In this document: positions 1 through 12,100 of the stretch, one piece after another
Numbering within the stretch: the stretch's first letter is position 1
Layout of the letters: every line of letters begins with the position of its first letter
From: Lactifluus volemus
Taxonomy: Eukaryota; Basidiomycota; Agaricomycetes; Russulales; Russulaceae
DNA: 64,000 nt
NCBI GenBank assembly: GCA_022376515.1
Contig: WTXI01000001.1
Location: 2,170,001-2,234,000, forward strand
Reading direction: 5' to 3'
Translations under genes and position numbers: made by a program
Notes under the pieces: model-generated
Told to the model about the DNA's origin: nothing
The model's input: only the letters and a program-made list of their open reading frames with translations
Database searches by the model: none

Positions 1-1651
1 TTTCATCCATTGGTTCTGGGGGGAAAGACAAAACGGCAACCTTGAAAAACCCGGAAAGATATGAACGTAAGGGAGTTTCCCTCGTGTACCATCATCGTCA
101 GGGCGAGGGCTGAAACCAATGCCGCAAATGAAGCGCGCTCTGGGTACCAAATATCCTGCCATTGCAATGGTCGCTCTACTGCAGTAAATTATTGGCCGCT
201 CGTCTTGAGAGGAAGCGCCACCAACAACGTGCAGGTCACGCGTGAGTAAAACATCATTATTATGGCGCGAAGCTAGACAGGTTCGTCTTCCAGGCACATG
301 ATAAACTTGGTAACTCGGGAAAATATTAGGACACCATGATGGCAAGCGAATAGGCCTCCAAGGCCTGAGAAAACAAATACATTGTTGCAAATCGAGGATA
401 CAGCTGTATACGAACGCACGTCACCCGAAATGGAACAGTGTGGAGGCAGCCCAGCGCAACACAGTTAGTTATAGAAAATATATTAACGGAGTTCCAGGAA
501 ATTTATTCCGATCTTGTCCGTCATCCGTCAAAGGATTTAGATTTGTCACGTGATGGCTTACGCTGTTAACTGAGCCACGACCGCAGTTGAGCTGTCTATC
601 GATGGGAAAATCCAGTTCGACAACGGCAACCGTGAACTTTGAAACCAGTACAGGCGATGGTACAAGGCATGCAAACATGACAGATGGGAAGTCGAAGATC
701 CGTTTACAGAAAGGGATAAAAGACCGTCTATCGAGCCTGTGGCCACTTAAGGAAATGCCAGTGAGCGTAATCCAAGTCAAGCCAGGCGGTTGCCAGCAGA
801 GCAGTTCGACGACTGTCAAAGCGGAGGTCCAAAGTCCCCGCGGACATACTCTTGCGCCATGTAGCCAAAAGTTAAGACGAAGAGACAGTGGCGTCTTGAA
901 AAACTCTTGCTTCCTGAAACAAGAAAACTGTTGACATGAAGAACAGAAGGCAGAGCAGGGAGAGTTGGTGAACAACGTGAAGCAGGAAAAGCCAGGACAA
1001 CACGTTGAAGGGTCATACCGATTCAGTACTAAAAGGACCGAAGGACGGTGGAAGGGTCGAAAGTCCAATATATGGCAAGAGCGAACCAAGGAGTATGCGG
1101 CCATGCCAAGCCATGTCACAAGAAGCCGAATTTCACCCATGTGTTGATTGCGCCCGGCGGCAGAGGCCTCAGTCTAGAGATGCAGGTGCGGTCAGAAACC
1201 AACAATCAGGTTCTGGAACAGAGCGAGCAAGGAAGGGGGCAGAGAAGAGAGGCGGCCGGTGGCGCTCTTGCCCATGTATCGTGTTCTGAGTAAAACACAC
1301 TGACCCACTAGCTTGTGTTGTGTTTTGTGGTGCTTGCACTATGAGAGACTGTAGTCCGGTGCATCAGTAGCTTCAAGTTGAATTGGGTCGTGACCGTCTG
1401 GGATCATCCCAGTGTGGGGAGACTCTCAAGCAACTTGGATCGCCAATAGAATACCACCAATCGACGCAATCGTTCTCTGCAGAACGCTGCAAGCAACACT
1501 ATGCGTACGGGAATTGTCAGACAGTGTTGTAGACGGCTTAAGATATAGAACAAACCCATCTGGATATTGCTTTGCCCAAGTGGTGCAGTCACGACTTGTC
1601 CATTTTGTGGATCACACGACATGTCGTCTCTGTTGACTCCTCTCCACCATC
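1..1651. other. Left flank without a supported gene
   Basis: I see no convincing gene here. A 223-codon minus-strand frame (469-1140) and overlapping plus-strand frames are open, but none shows a recognisable domain, and they contradict one another. The stretch may hold the regulatory region of the kinase gene to its right or the end of a gene outside the window. Confidence 0.4.
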
Positions 1652-3214
1652 ATGTCCACACAGGTCGCTATTCCAGACCCTATTGACGCTATCACTCATA
1701 AGTCTATGTCCATGTCCTTCATACACCCTATTGATCCAATTACCTCTCAATCCCTGCACCATCCCTTGGCTCCTCGTAATACCCATTTCTTCGCCCAGAC
1801 GACTCTGCTGTACAAAGTAGTTTCCTTGAAGGTTACCTCATGTCCGCACCAAACTAGATGCGAAGTAAGCAAATTTTACTCGTTGGCGCAACTTACGCGT
1901 CGCTCTGAGCCCAGCTAGCAGCACCTCTGGATGGAGTTGATAGCGGTTTGGAGTTCGTAAGTCATAGTCATGCTCTCACGCTTACCCCCACGTTTCCTTT
2001 TACAGGCAGTACAGATCAAGTGTTTTTGCTCAACAATTGCTAGAAATCCTCAAGATTCTTCGAGTACCCTCCTGGTCCCAAACTACAGCCCCTTACCCCG
2101 TTCCATTCATACAGAAAGCGTCTGGTTCCCTCACCAACGTCGTATTTTTCGTGTCCTCTCCATTGACCTCATCTCGTACGCTGCTCCTACGGCTGTACGG
2201 CGCGACTTCTTCATCCCTCATATCACGCCGACGTGAGCTATGCGTTTTACACGCCCTTTCCTCAAAGTACAAACTGGGACCACGTATATATGGGACATTC
2301 ACCAATGGTCGTGTCGAAGAATACTTTGATTCTGTCGCACTCACGGCCAGAGAAATGCGCGAACCACAAATCAGCAAATATATAGGGGCGCGTATGGCTG
2401 AGCTCCACAGCGTAGACCTCGCTATCATCGAGGGATCATCACGTGGAGGTAAAGTAGAAATCGGTGTACGGAAGAATGTGCAGTCGTGGCTACCTCATGC
2501 ACGAGATGTTGTTGCGCTGCCGGGAATTACCCCGACTATTCGCAAAGAGCTCGACCTGGATACGTTCCAAACAAAGTGGGAGAGGTACATGAAATGGCTC
2601 ATCAAAGACTCTCAAGTTGGTTCACGACCCGTCTTTTGCCACAACGATGCCCAGTATGGAAACATTCTCCACCTCAACAGCGCCAAGGGGGTTACCCCCG
2701 AACACCACCAGGTCCGTCCTTCGCTCGCCTTCCTTTTTATCGTCACGAATTTTGATCGTTTCTTTTACGTCCATTTTACCGTTAACAGATCATCGTTGTC
2801 GATTTTGAGTACTCTTCTCCAAACCCAGCCGCCTTCGACATCGCGAACCACTTCCACGAATGGACAGCCGACTACCACGGTCCGACTCCCCACGTACTTG
2901 ACCCGGCACGTTATCCGAGCCCCACCGAACGCCGCACGTTCCTCGCCGCCTACCTCGAGAACTGCCCGACACCACCGGATGCTCCAGCCTTCTTAGATTT
3001 GGCCCCCTCGACACGCGAACGTGAGCTTGTTGCGCTCGAAGACGCTGTGCGCGCATGGAGCCCCTCGTCCCATGCCATGTGGGCATTGTGGGGCTTAATC
3101 CAGGCGCGCGAGGACGTTGAGGCGGGCGCTGCCCAACTCGACTTTGACTACGTTGGCTACTCCCGCTGCCGCATGGCTGCATTCTATCGCGAACTTGCAG
3201 CCTTGGGTCTGTAA
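1652..3214 (+). CDS. Choline/ethanolamine kinase-like protein
   Basis: This gene encodes a small-molecule kinase that would phosphorylate choline or ethanolamine with ATP, the first step of the Kennedy pathway, in the cytosol. The core exon has the N-terminal signature LRVPSW followed by SGSLTNVVFFVS, as in fungal choline kinases. The catalytic Brenner-type motif HNDAQYGNIL lies before an intron at 2712-2788. The next exon opens with IIVVDFEYSSPNPAAFDIAN, which supplies the magnesium-binding Asp and the conserved DFEY. The protein ends in an ordinary C-terminal lobe at 3214. Upstream, an intron at 1957-2005 joins a short exon containing an ATG at 1931. A further intron at about 1865-1921 would join it in frame to the ATG at 1652. 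The first two exons are inference. Choline and ethanolamine specificity cannot be separated by eye. Confidence 0.85.
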
Positions 3215-3921
3215 TTGTCAGCTTGTTTTCCCTTTTCTTGGTTAAACTCTGGCCAGCAGAGCGTTGCTCTAGTTTTTGTAAATGGACCCTCACCGAGCGG
3301 ACTAAACTCAACATGGGGAGTTTTGACTCACTAGACTACGTCGTACATAACTTACTCACCTTGGATTCTCCCACCAACATCATCCCCCGTCTATATCAAT
3401 TACCTATTCTTCATCCACCGAAACAAGTTTTTTTTTTTTGCTTCTCTGCGTTCTGGTTTGAAGGAAACAGGCGTGAAATTCATTCAGATAATATAAGGAC
3501 ATGATGATGGACAGCAACGCAGTGTATGGATGCGGCGTAACAATCGGTCGCGAGAGGAATTGTACCTCTTGACCGGGAAGGTCGAACAAGACAATAAATC
3601 AAGCTGCAGACTGGGCTGGCTACTAAAAAGGGGGAGAAACAATGAGATGACGAGCGAGATACGAGACTAAAGGGTAAAATGTATACAACGAAAGGAATTG
3701 GTGATACGAAGATCTTGTAGGCTGGAAGTCGTTGCGTGATTTTGGCGTAAGGGATTTAGAGGCGGTGGTATGATCGTCAAACAATCGTCAGATATCATTG
3801 AAGCACAGGGAATTGGAGAACCATGAAAGCATAACGTGACGCAGGCACCAAAAGAGGGAACGTGGAAAGTCAAGTAGTAGAAAGAAAGATAGAGAAGGCA
3901 CGCGGGTGAAAAGGGCCCTGT
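3215..3921. other. Convergent intergenic region
   Basis: Two genes end towards each other here, the kinase on plus and the CCCH gene on minus, so this should hold both 3' UTRs and terminators. A pure T run lies near 3426-3438. No gene is seen. Confidence 0.5.
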
Positions 3922-6683
3922 TCAAGCCCAGGCGGAAGCCTTCTCTGGGTAACGCGTACTCTGATCAGGTGACAGCCACGGTGTACTGAGTTTGCCTTCA
4001 TTCCCGGGACTTGCACTCTGTGGGCCATGTAGCGGTGAAGGAGCGGCAAGATGACGCGATATATTAACCCAATTACCCACGCTGCCAGAGCGCGAGTGCC
4101 CGCCTGGGCGCGTCACAGCAACCTCGGGTTGAGGCGCGGCAAATGGCGTAGCCGCAGGTGAAGGTGTGAGGTTCAGGCTAATCTCTGTACCGTTGAACGA
4201 GTGGCGAACATTTGACCCAGAGGTACGCGTGGTGTTCTGCTTCGGAGCCTTCAAAAGAAAAGACGAGGTATGGTGAGTATGCGGAATCAGCTCGAGTTGA
4301 GATCGACCAACCTGGCCGAAATTTAAAAGATGTCTACTTCCAAGGTCTGGGCCAGCGGTAACGGGACCAGGGGACAGCCCACCAGAGGAATCATTAGTCT
4401 GAGAAAACAGAACTCCTTTCGCGGTAAACGACGGGTACGCCGACTTATTCTGCTGTTGCTTGATGGACGGTTGATCGAGCGACGACGTATCAACTCGAAG
4501 AGAACCTGTTCGTGGACGCGATGGAGGTGGGTAGGTACTTTCCGCATTGGCCGTGGCGACTTCTTGGTTGCGCTTGGCAGAGATACGCTGCAGCAGAGAT
4601 ACAGGTGCATCGTTCGGATCGCTGTCAGAACGACCGCGCGTTTGATTGATTTGCGGTGGAGGAATACCATCAGCTCCTGGAGCGGTGCCGTTTGCTGGTA
4701 GTTCTGTGTGTATGAAGCAACAACGCTTTCCATACGGGCAGGAACCAGATACCCAAAAAGTCTAAAGCCAAGCCGTCAGAGGGTTTAAAGTGGGGATATA
4801 CAAGGTAGCATCACTCACTCGGCATATTTCTGTCTTGTACTGCAAAGAACATACTGTCAGCATAAATCTTTAACTGTAAGCATGACGGAGATAACCTTGG
4901 GGTGTCTTGACACCTTGCGAATTTCCTCTTCACCATGCGCAAATTGACACTTTGGTCCGTAGCGGCAGGAGCCTTTCTCTTCCCAGCTTCGGCACAGTTC
5001 TGTCTTGTACAGTCCCAGCTTGCGATTGTTTGCGGAAGGTCCATTGCCATTAGGGTCAACACCGGGAGAACTGCCTTGACTACCGTCACCAAGTCCTGGG
5101 GAGATGCTTTGCCCTGGGAGGCCATACTGCTGGAACTGCTGTAAACGGGCGGCAGCTATGACTTGTGCTGCGACTCCTGAATTTCCATAGGGCTCATGTG
5201 GGTAGAACTGATTGGGGTAGATCCCCATGGTGGGGTGTGGGAGGGGTGGGTAGAATGGTAAACCATTAGTGAGAAGAGCAGCCTCACGAAGGTGAAGTGG
5301 GTCTGATGAAGAATGTTGGTGAGTTGCGCGGAAAGCATTATGCTGTTGCTGGACACGAGCAACAGCAGAATTCTCATGGGACGACATCATCATGTCGTAC
5401 GCCTGCTGGACATTCCCGAGGGAAAGATGGGCCGTATGGCCAAGAGCGCCGGGATATGTACCATTTGCGACTACTGCTGGGTTGTAGCCACGAGCCGGCT
5501 GTGAACGATAATTAGGTGCCCCATTGAGGGAACCACCACCGGCTCGCGCGTTGAACGCCTGAGGGCTAGGAATAGAACCATCAAGGGGTTGGAACTGGCG
5601 CTGCTGGGTCGTATAATCTACTTGAAGGTCCTCCGCCGCGGGGACTTGCTGTTGACGAGGATAACCGGACAAGGATGGGTACAAGGGCTGGTCGTGCTGG
5701 CTTTGTCGATCGACAGCAGCGCTCCATTGGGGAGCTCTATCGCCGTCAGGAGGACTAGCGCCAACGCCACGCAAACGCTGGAGATCGGCGGTTGATAAAC
5801 CGCCGCTGTAGGAATGGGGCCTATCTCGATGTTCCGAACCGACCTTCAAACCGAGTGCAGAGGAAGCGAGCGTATGACTAGAGCCAGAAAACTGAGTCGA
5901 GGCAGTTGTATCGGCAGAGGAAACACGGGAATGATTAATGAGGGCAAGATGGTCATCGGACGAGGGTGGGGAAGGCCTCGAATCTAAACTAGTATCGGAA
6001 GACTCGAGTGGGCTGGTGTCGTGAAGTTGTATAACAGTTTCCGTGGGCTTTTTAGGTTTGGGGGGTGTGCGAATGGGACCGTGGATATTTTCTGTCGTAT
6101 CGAAACCATTGTTAATATTCAGTCGAGCAATCCCATCTGCAAGATCCCACGAGGCATTTCCTGGGGGTGGAGAGAGTGAGTGAGTGAGTGAGCGTCTGTC
6201 AAGAGATAGAAACGGGCGTACCTGTGGAAAGAGACGAATCCGATGACATGGAATGGTCGGGTGACGCGTTTTTGTCCAGCGGGGATGAGCGAGGGAGGAA
6301 GGAAGGGGGATGGAAGGAGGACAAGCCTTGAGGCATCGGCTGATTGCTGTACACCGCATTGATTTGATGATTACGGCGCTAATGCGGAGCCAATAATAAG
6401 TAATGACATGAGTATGTTGGACAAAAAAATACAGGGAAGACAACACGAGTTTAAAGGAAAGACGCCCGAGGAAAAAAAGAGGACTGACGTCTGAGGCAGC
6501 ATCTTCCATTGCGATAGATTGTTCTTGAATAATCCAATTGTTGGCCGGAACAGTGCTGGGTGACTTTGCAAAGAGAGAGGGTTGGTAGGAATACTCGGTG
6601 TACGAGTGCAAGGTATCGGTGATCGAAGGAGAGGCTATAACCTCAATGGGCATAGAAACTGGGATGAAGATCGTCATTGACAA
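3922..6683 (-). CDS. Tandem CCCH zinc-finger RNA-binding protein (TTP/Zfs1 type)
   Basis: The product is a tristetraprolin/Zfs1/Cth2-like protein; this family binds AU-rich elements in mRNA 3' UTRs and promotes decay. Finger 1 reads [20 protein letters not shown] and finger 2 reads [20 protein letters not shown]. Both fit C-x8-C-x5-C-x3-H, and both are preceded by the YKTE lead-in of the family. The fingers are split by introns at 4840-4895 and 4762-4818, leaving a 21-nt exon (4819-4839) that codes for the second lead-in and its first Cys. Another intron is at 4249-4311, and upstream ones are at 6161-6221 and about 6340-6496. The rest is low-complexity, rich in Ser, Pro, Gln and Gly. The 5' end is uncertain: an ATG at 6683/6677 opens a frame that splices in phase, but a start inside the next exon (MPQGLSS) is also possible. 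Confidence 0.88.
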
Positions 6684-9181
6684 ACACGAGGAGTGCCGAG
6701 TTGGAAAAAAACGAACGAGTTAAGGATAACAAATCCGATGCAAGTTGAGCGATAAAAAGGTGATTGGATGGACGAAACAATAATCAATTTGCGGGAATAG
6801 CGATGCTACGGATGCAAGGAGTCGTATGCGAAGAGAGGAAGCTGGAGTATATGTGACGAATAGATTAGAGCACGGTACGGACAGAAAGGGTCCGGGCAAT
6901 GCGGGAAGGGAACGTGAAGAGGATGAGAGAAGGAGAAAGAGAAGAGCGTGGAAAGGGACAAAGGATATTATAATAAAAGGGGGAAGGGCAGGGCACGATA
7001 TGGTGCGAGGCAAAGGCGTGTAAAGTTGGGGTGGCGGGTAAAAGGCAAAGGCAAAAGATCGTAAACACACTGAACCAGTTGAGAAGGGAAGATGTCTACT
7101 CTTTATTAGGTAAAACACCCCCCACCAACACGCTCCCCCATCGTGTTGACCACCTACTATCTACTTTTCTTCTATCCATAGGTTACTAGCCCCAGGTACA
7201 AGTGATTCAATAAATACTTACACGTGTTGTATGTAGTACTATCACCGTCTCGATCACAGTAAAAATAAATAAAATATGGCCATATGCCAACAGGGCGCTA
7301 TCACACAATCCATGATGGTTACCCTCCTCAGTGCCCTTTACGAGTACTTTGCCTCGTTGCATTGTTCGGTCTTCGGCGGTCCAGCCTTTTCCCCTGATCC
7401 GGCTTGATTGCCCGCCACCTCTCCGATAATGATGGAATCGATTAAACCACCTCTCGCGTGTTGTCCGCTTCATCCTACCAAATTGCTGTGTAACGTTCGC
7501 ACCTCGGTCTGGCATAACATTCAAGTCTCTGCACTTGTTCTATTAGAATTCATGTCACATCCAACTTATGCCCCTATCCCACATTTTTCCGTATCACGTC
7601 CCCCTCGGCGTGGTGGTGTGGCAGCCTCATGTCCATACTGATTCAGCGCTCGGACTTGGGCTCACTATCCCGATCCCAAAGATGGATCCGTATCCTTCTA
7701 TGACATCGGTCCAGGTCCACAGATCTCTTCCCCTTCTCTATGAGGCTTTCCAATCGATGAAGGTACATAGGAGAGGAGTTCCACCGTCGCCCGTGACTCC
7801 CCTTTGGGCGCCAGCTCCTTTCGTTCATCACAAACACGGAAGCGCCCCAGGATCATGAGCACCCATGTAGCGAGACCGACGCGCACTGACGGGTCCTTGT
7901 CCTATTAATTCCAGGGGTTAATCAATTGAACACGTAATTCATTTTTGTTACTAATGAATCACCGCCTGCGGGCATGTTAGGTCATACTGCTTGTTCGCCA
8001 CCCAGCGATTCGTTATCGAGCCGCATTCATCTTCGTACGCTTTTGGATGCTCGATAAAAAAAAATCTCCGATGACCCGATAGTGAGAAAATAAAATCTAT
8101 TCATTTCGTGTATGCTTTGCGGCATCCCAATCTCATGGGCTGCAAATTAACCCGTACCAACACGCGAATATCTCGCACCTTCGTGAATGCCCTGCAACGA
8201 CTCGGATTCGTGAACCCATTTGGCTGCTGTTGTGCAAGATAGAAGTCGAAGCCCGGCCGACCTGGCTTTCCCAAAAGATCTGCCCTCCGACCGACTCGGC
8301 ATGCGATACTACTAGTAGTTCATCCCAAGGAGGATGTTTACGATAACCGACTACGTCTATGGGGTGGAACGGAGCGCCATGACTCTGGTCATGTAGGCGT
8401 TTGTGTTGGATGGCCAGTGAAGCGTCACGAATGTCGTTACCGGTGAGTGACACGAATCGGCGCAACATCCTCATGGCAGAGTAAGTACGTCAACAAACGC
8501 GTGTCCACGAACAATATCGATGTTGTTCGCGTTAAGCCAGAAGCACACCGCGGCCGTGTTCCGCTGGTCCTACGATAACGCTCGCTTTCAAGATAATGGC
8601 GTGTACTAAAGCCTACCGACTTCGGAAGCGAACCCGCCAATCGGCATGCAGTCCGTACGTTTCAAGTTCTTGGGCAAGTTTCGAACTCTCCGTCTCGCCG
8701 AAACTTAGTTTGAGACCACTAGAGGCCCATCGATCGCTGTAGAGTAAGGCCGTCGTCGACTATAAGTACTACTATCAGTACTAGTACTACCACGAGTATA
8801 CTATGAGTTGGCTAGGTCGCGCGAATGATGAATTAATGCAACGTGCAGATCGTGCCTTCACGTTCGTGCCTATCGATCAACGCAGCGACGTCGAAATGGC
8901 TACGGAGGTAATAGTCGCGCGTTTATCTCGTCCACATGTCAAGCATCTATGCGGAAATGCCGGAAAGCGCATGTTCAGTGGCATCGTGACAAGTCATGAG
9001 TTGTAGACAGAAGTTACACGATGGGTAAACCCTTTGCAACGAGAGTGTAAAGGTATCTTTGCATTTTATCGCTCGCTCTGATTCGAGTCCACGACGACTA
9101 CAGGTCCAATATGTATAGCATATCTATTTCAAAGTACGACAACACTTGCAAGAACACTTGTGGGGTACCAAGCACACGACT
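6684..9181. other. Long intergenic region between CCCH gene and Blm10
   Basis: About 2.5 kb with no supported gene. The part next to 6700-7100 is pyrimidine-rich when read on the minus strand and is probably promoter and 5' UTR of the CCCH gene. The segment 7.9-9.1 kb has only short, mutually overlapping frames, and some ACTA/AGTACT-rich stretches near 8760-8800. It should also contain the Blm10 3' UTR next to 9181. Confidence 0.45.
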
Positions 9182-12100
9182 TCAAGCATCTGTTTATTAC
9201 GCAGGTCAACATGAAAGGCCGATGATCAGAAAAAATAATCGCACAATACGACGTGCCGACGAGCATCGTTGACAGGTTTTGCAGCTGGTCTTCATCAAAG
9301 ACAAGCTGGTCACGGTGCCACGTGTCCTAATGCCAAGGGCAACGTCAGAAAATTAAAAGAGTCTGTTAACTTTAGTGCAACATGCCTGATGGGTCTGCCG
9401 CGAGTCGAGTGTTGATTCTAACTTGAGATTGGAGTCGGACGCTGAACAGGAGTATACGCACCTTCTTGAACTCAGAGACCATCTTGCGGATAGTTGTAGA
9501 TATTGGGGGTGGATCACTCGCGTGTAAAACAAGGACTAGTTCCGGAGTCAGTCGAAAGATGGTCTCGGTTAGACAAATAACTGACTATCGGTCAGAGGGG
9601 GCATCCATTTCTCAACAGAATAAGGGAAACTCTCGATTAGCGCACAGAGGCCAAGAATCGCAGAATGCAGCGTTCGCAACGACTCTGCATAGTTGGGATC
9701 TCGTCGAGTGGGGAGTTTGACTTTGCGTGTAAGATTCACAAAGTAGTCCTGAGGTCGGCGTCAGCATTGGGCGGGAAAAAAGGGCTCAAATAGGCATTAC
9801 CTTTAAGGGTATTATACTTTGCCGTTGCGACACCCTTACGATTCCAGAAAGCGAGCTTGATGCCATTTCCCGTACCTCCACGTTGTCGTCAGAAAGGCAG
9901 TTGAGCATGAGATCCATAATCCTGGAGACGCTCGCGTCTGAAATACCCATGAGATTGCGATAGAAGAATACAACGAGGGTCGGTAACGAATTGAGGCGGA
10001 TACGCCAAGACTGAATTCGCGTCAGATATGTCTGTAATCCGATTTGGAAAATGATGCTCGTACTGTTGAGGAACTGATGGCATTGATGAAACAAACACCT
10101 ATGGCCTCGATAGATTCCGGCGGATGCGCAATGGCGGAGAAAGTGTAGAGAGCGGCCTGGCTATAGGATTGCAGTTCTGGGTCATCGCTAAGCTCGGACA
10201 TGCGGAACATCTCGGGCCTAATGAGTGAAATGGACTGTTGAATGAAAGCAGAAACAAATAAACGTCTCAATACACACATGAGAGGAAGCATGTATGGGAA
10301 TATTAAGGGTGCTTGGGGGCTGTAGAACGAGACCCATAGCCACCGCAACACTGACCCAACCTCAGATATTCAATTTCCGGCATACGGTGAATGAGCCACT
10401 CACATGACAGGCCAACCTTGTCGTACTATACCTTCTGCTTAGTATGAGCCTCAGGGGAGGATAGAAGACCTACCTCAGACTGGCTGACCCTTGGGGGAGG
10501 AAGGCGTTTCTCCTTCCAGTCCAAGAACTTAGTAGCGAGTGTTGAAATCTGCGACAAATAGGGGACGCGTCTGCATGAGGAAGTAAGTCCAAAGTTGCAG
10601 TCAAGTTGGGAATAGGCATACCGTATGTAAAGTGGGTCATCAGTTGTCGCTGTAGCGCGCAGGAAGGTGTCGACCGATGGATAGGCCAGTCTCCAACGCC
10701 TCGTCACGATCGTGTATATATTCGAGGAAATGGAAATTCTAGTCTGAAGAAAAGAAGTCAGTCAGTAATGGTACCAGCAGGGGCTGTTCCACATGTCTAC
10801 CTCTGCGAAGCTGACGTCCATTCCCCCCAGGAGAAGGGTGAAATATCGGTCAAGTAGGGGAACATCTCGATGTCCGACGTTGTCTAAGAAGCATCCCAAG
10901 ATTGCAAGCGTTTTGATCACTAATGGAGTTGGTGAGGTCCGATAGGGCACTGATGTGGTTCTTACATACTGGCAAATGCAGAATCACCGTAGAAATCGAG
11001 TGGTAGCGAGAGGATCCAATCAGATAAAGCGGGAACACGCCGCGGGTCTCGGCCCTCCAATAGTATCTTCATAAACATGGCGTTAGAGTAAATGGGCTTA
11101 ACGACTTGGGACAGACTCACAGCGATAGTGGCTTCCCAGAAACCAATAGTATCTGGTTTAATGTTCGCGTACATGCGATCTAAACGCGAAATTACCCAAG
11201 ACCATAGCTGGTCAAAGTGTTGCCTTGGCCAGTTCTTGGCCCCTATGTCGTCAATTGCTTAGCCCTATCTTGACTTATGAAGCGAGTCCTGACGTACCTC
11301 GTGTAATTCCTGCAAGCACCTCAGCCCCAGCCCTTTGTTTGAACCGATCCGCATCCCATAGCAATGGTTCTGCGGCCTTTAGAATGTTCTCGAAACTTTC
11401 ACCTTGAGACATCTTGGCTGGATTGCTACGTGAGTACCAGAACAGCTCTCAGAGCTGGAACTTATTACCAATAGATTTGATAAATGCAACGTTGTCCATC
11501 CGAAGCTCTGGAGTGGTCGTATTTCGACTAGATTCTTGGCCCCAAAGCGCCATTAATTTGTCGAAATAGTCTGCCTGTGAGACAACCTCCCCAATCGCAT
11601 CAAGTGCCACCTTCGATGAGGGTTCCCATGTGATAGGTGGGTCCCCAGCTGGAACGGGTGTATACGCCTTCGTTTCAGGTGCCCATGTAATAAAGCCGGA
11701 ATATTGTTTATCAACGTAAAATGCCCTGCAAGCAAGCGAGTCAGTCCTGTTGCTCAGAACCTGAGGCTACCTTCCTCTCGTACTTACTTATCCTCAATCG
11801 AGGGCACCATGCGAACATACTCATGAAACTCTGGGTCATTCTTGATTGACTGGTATCTTGCGATGGGACTTTTCCACTCATGTAGCCAAAGGTCGGTTGA
11901 CGTTCGGGAGTACGTGCGCATCTTGATCATACTCAGCAATTTCACTACACCCCTACGAAGATGGCTTTAAATCCGTTTTATAGAGTGAGAGGAAAACACG
12001 GACTTCTGAGCGATGCCCCGGAGTGGCGGGTGCGGGCTCAGCGTGTGATTGATGAACAATTTAGCCACGTCGGACGGTGTGACAAAATCTCTGCGTAGAA

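Noticed and set aside
469..1140. 223-codon minus-strand open frame at the left end
   Set aside because: It has no recognisable domain, its composition is Cys/Leu/Ser-rich in the manner of chance frames, and a plus-strand frame overlaps it.
9245..9250. Loss of the Blm10 HbYX motif (Tyr-Cys-Ala with read-through)
   Set aside because: A well-placed 55-bp intron restores Tyr-Tyr-Ala and a stop, so the apparent loss comes from reading unspliced DNA.
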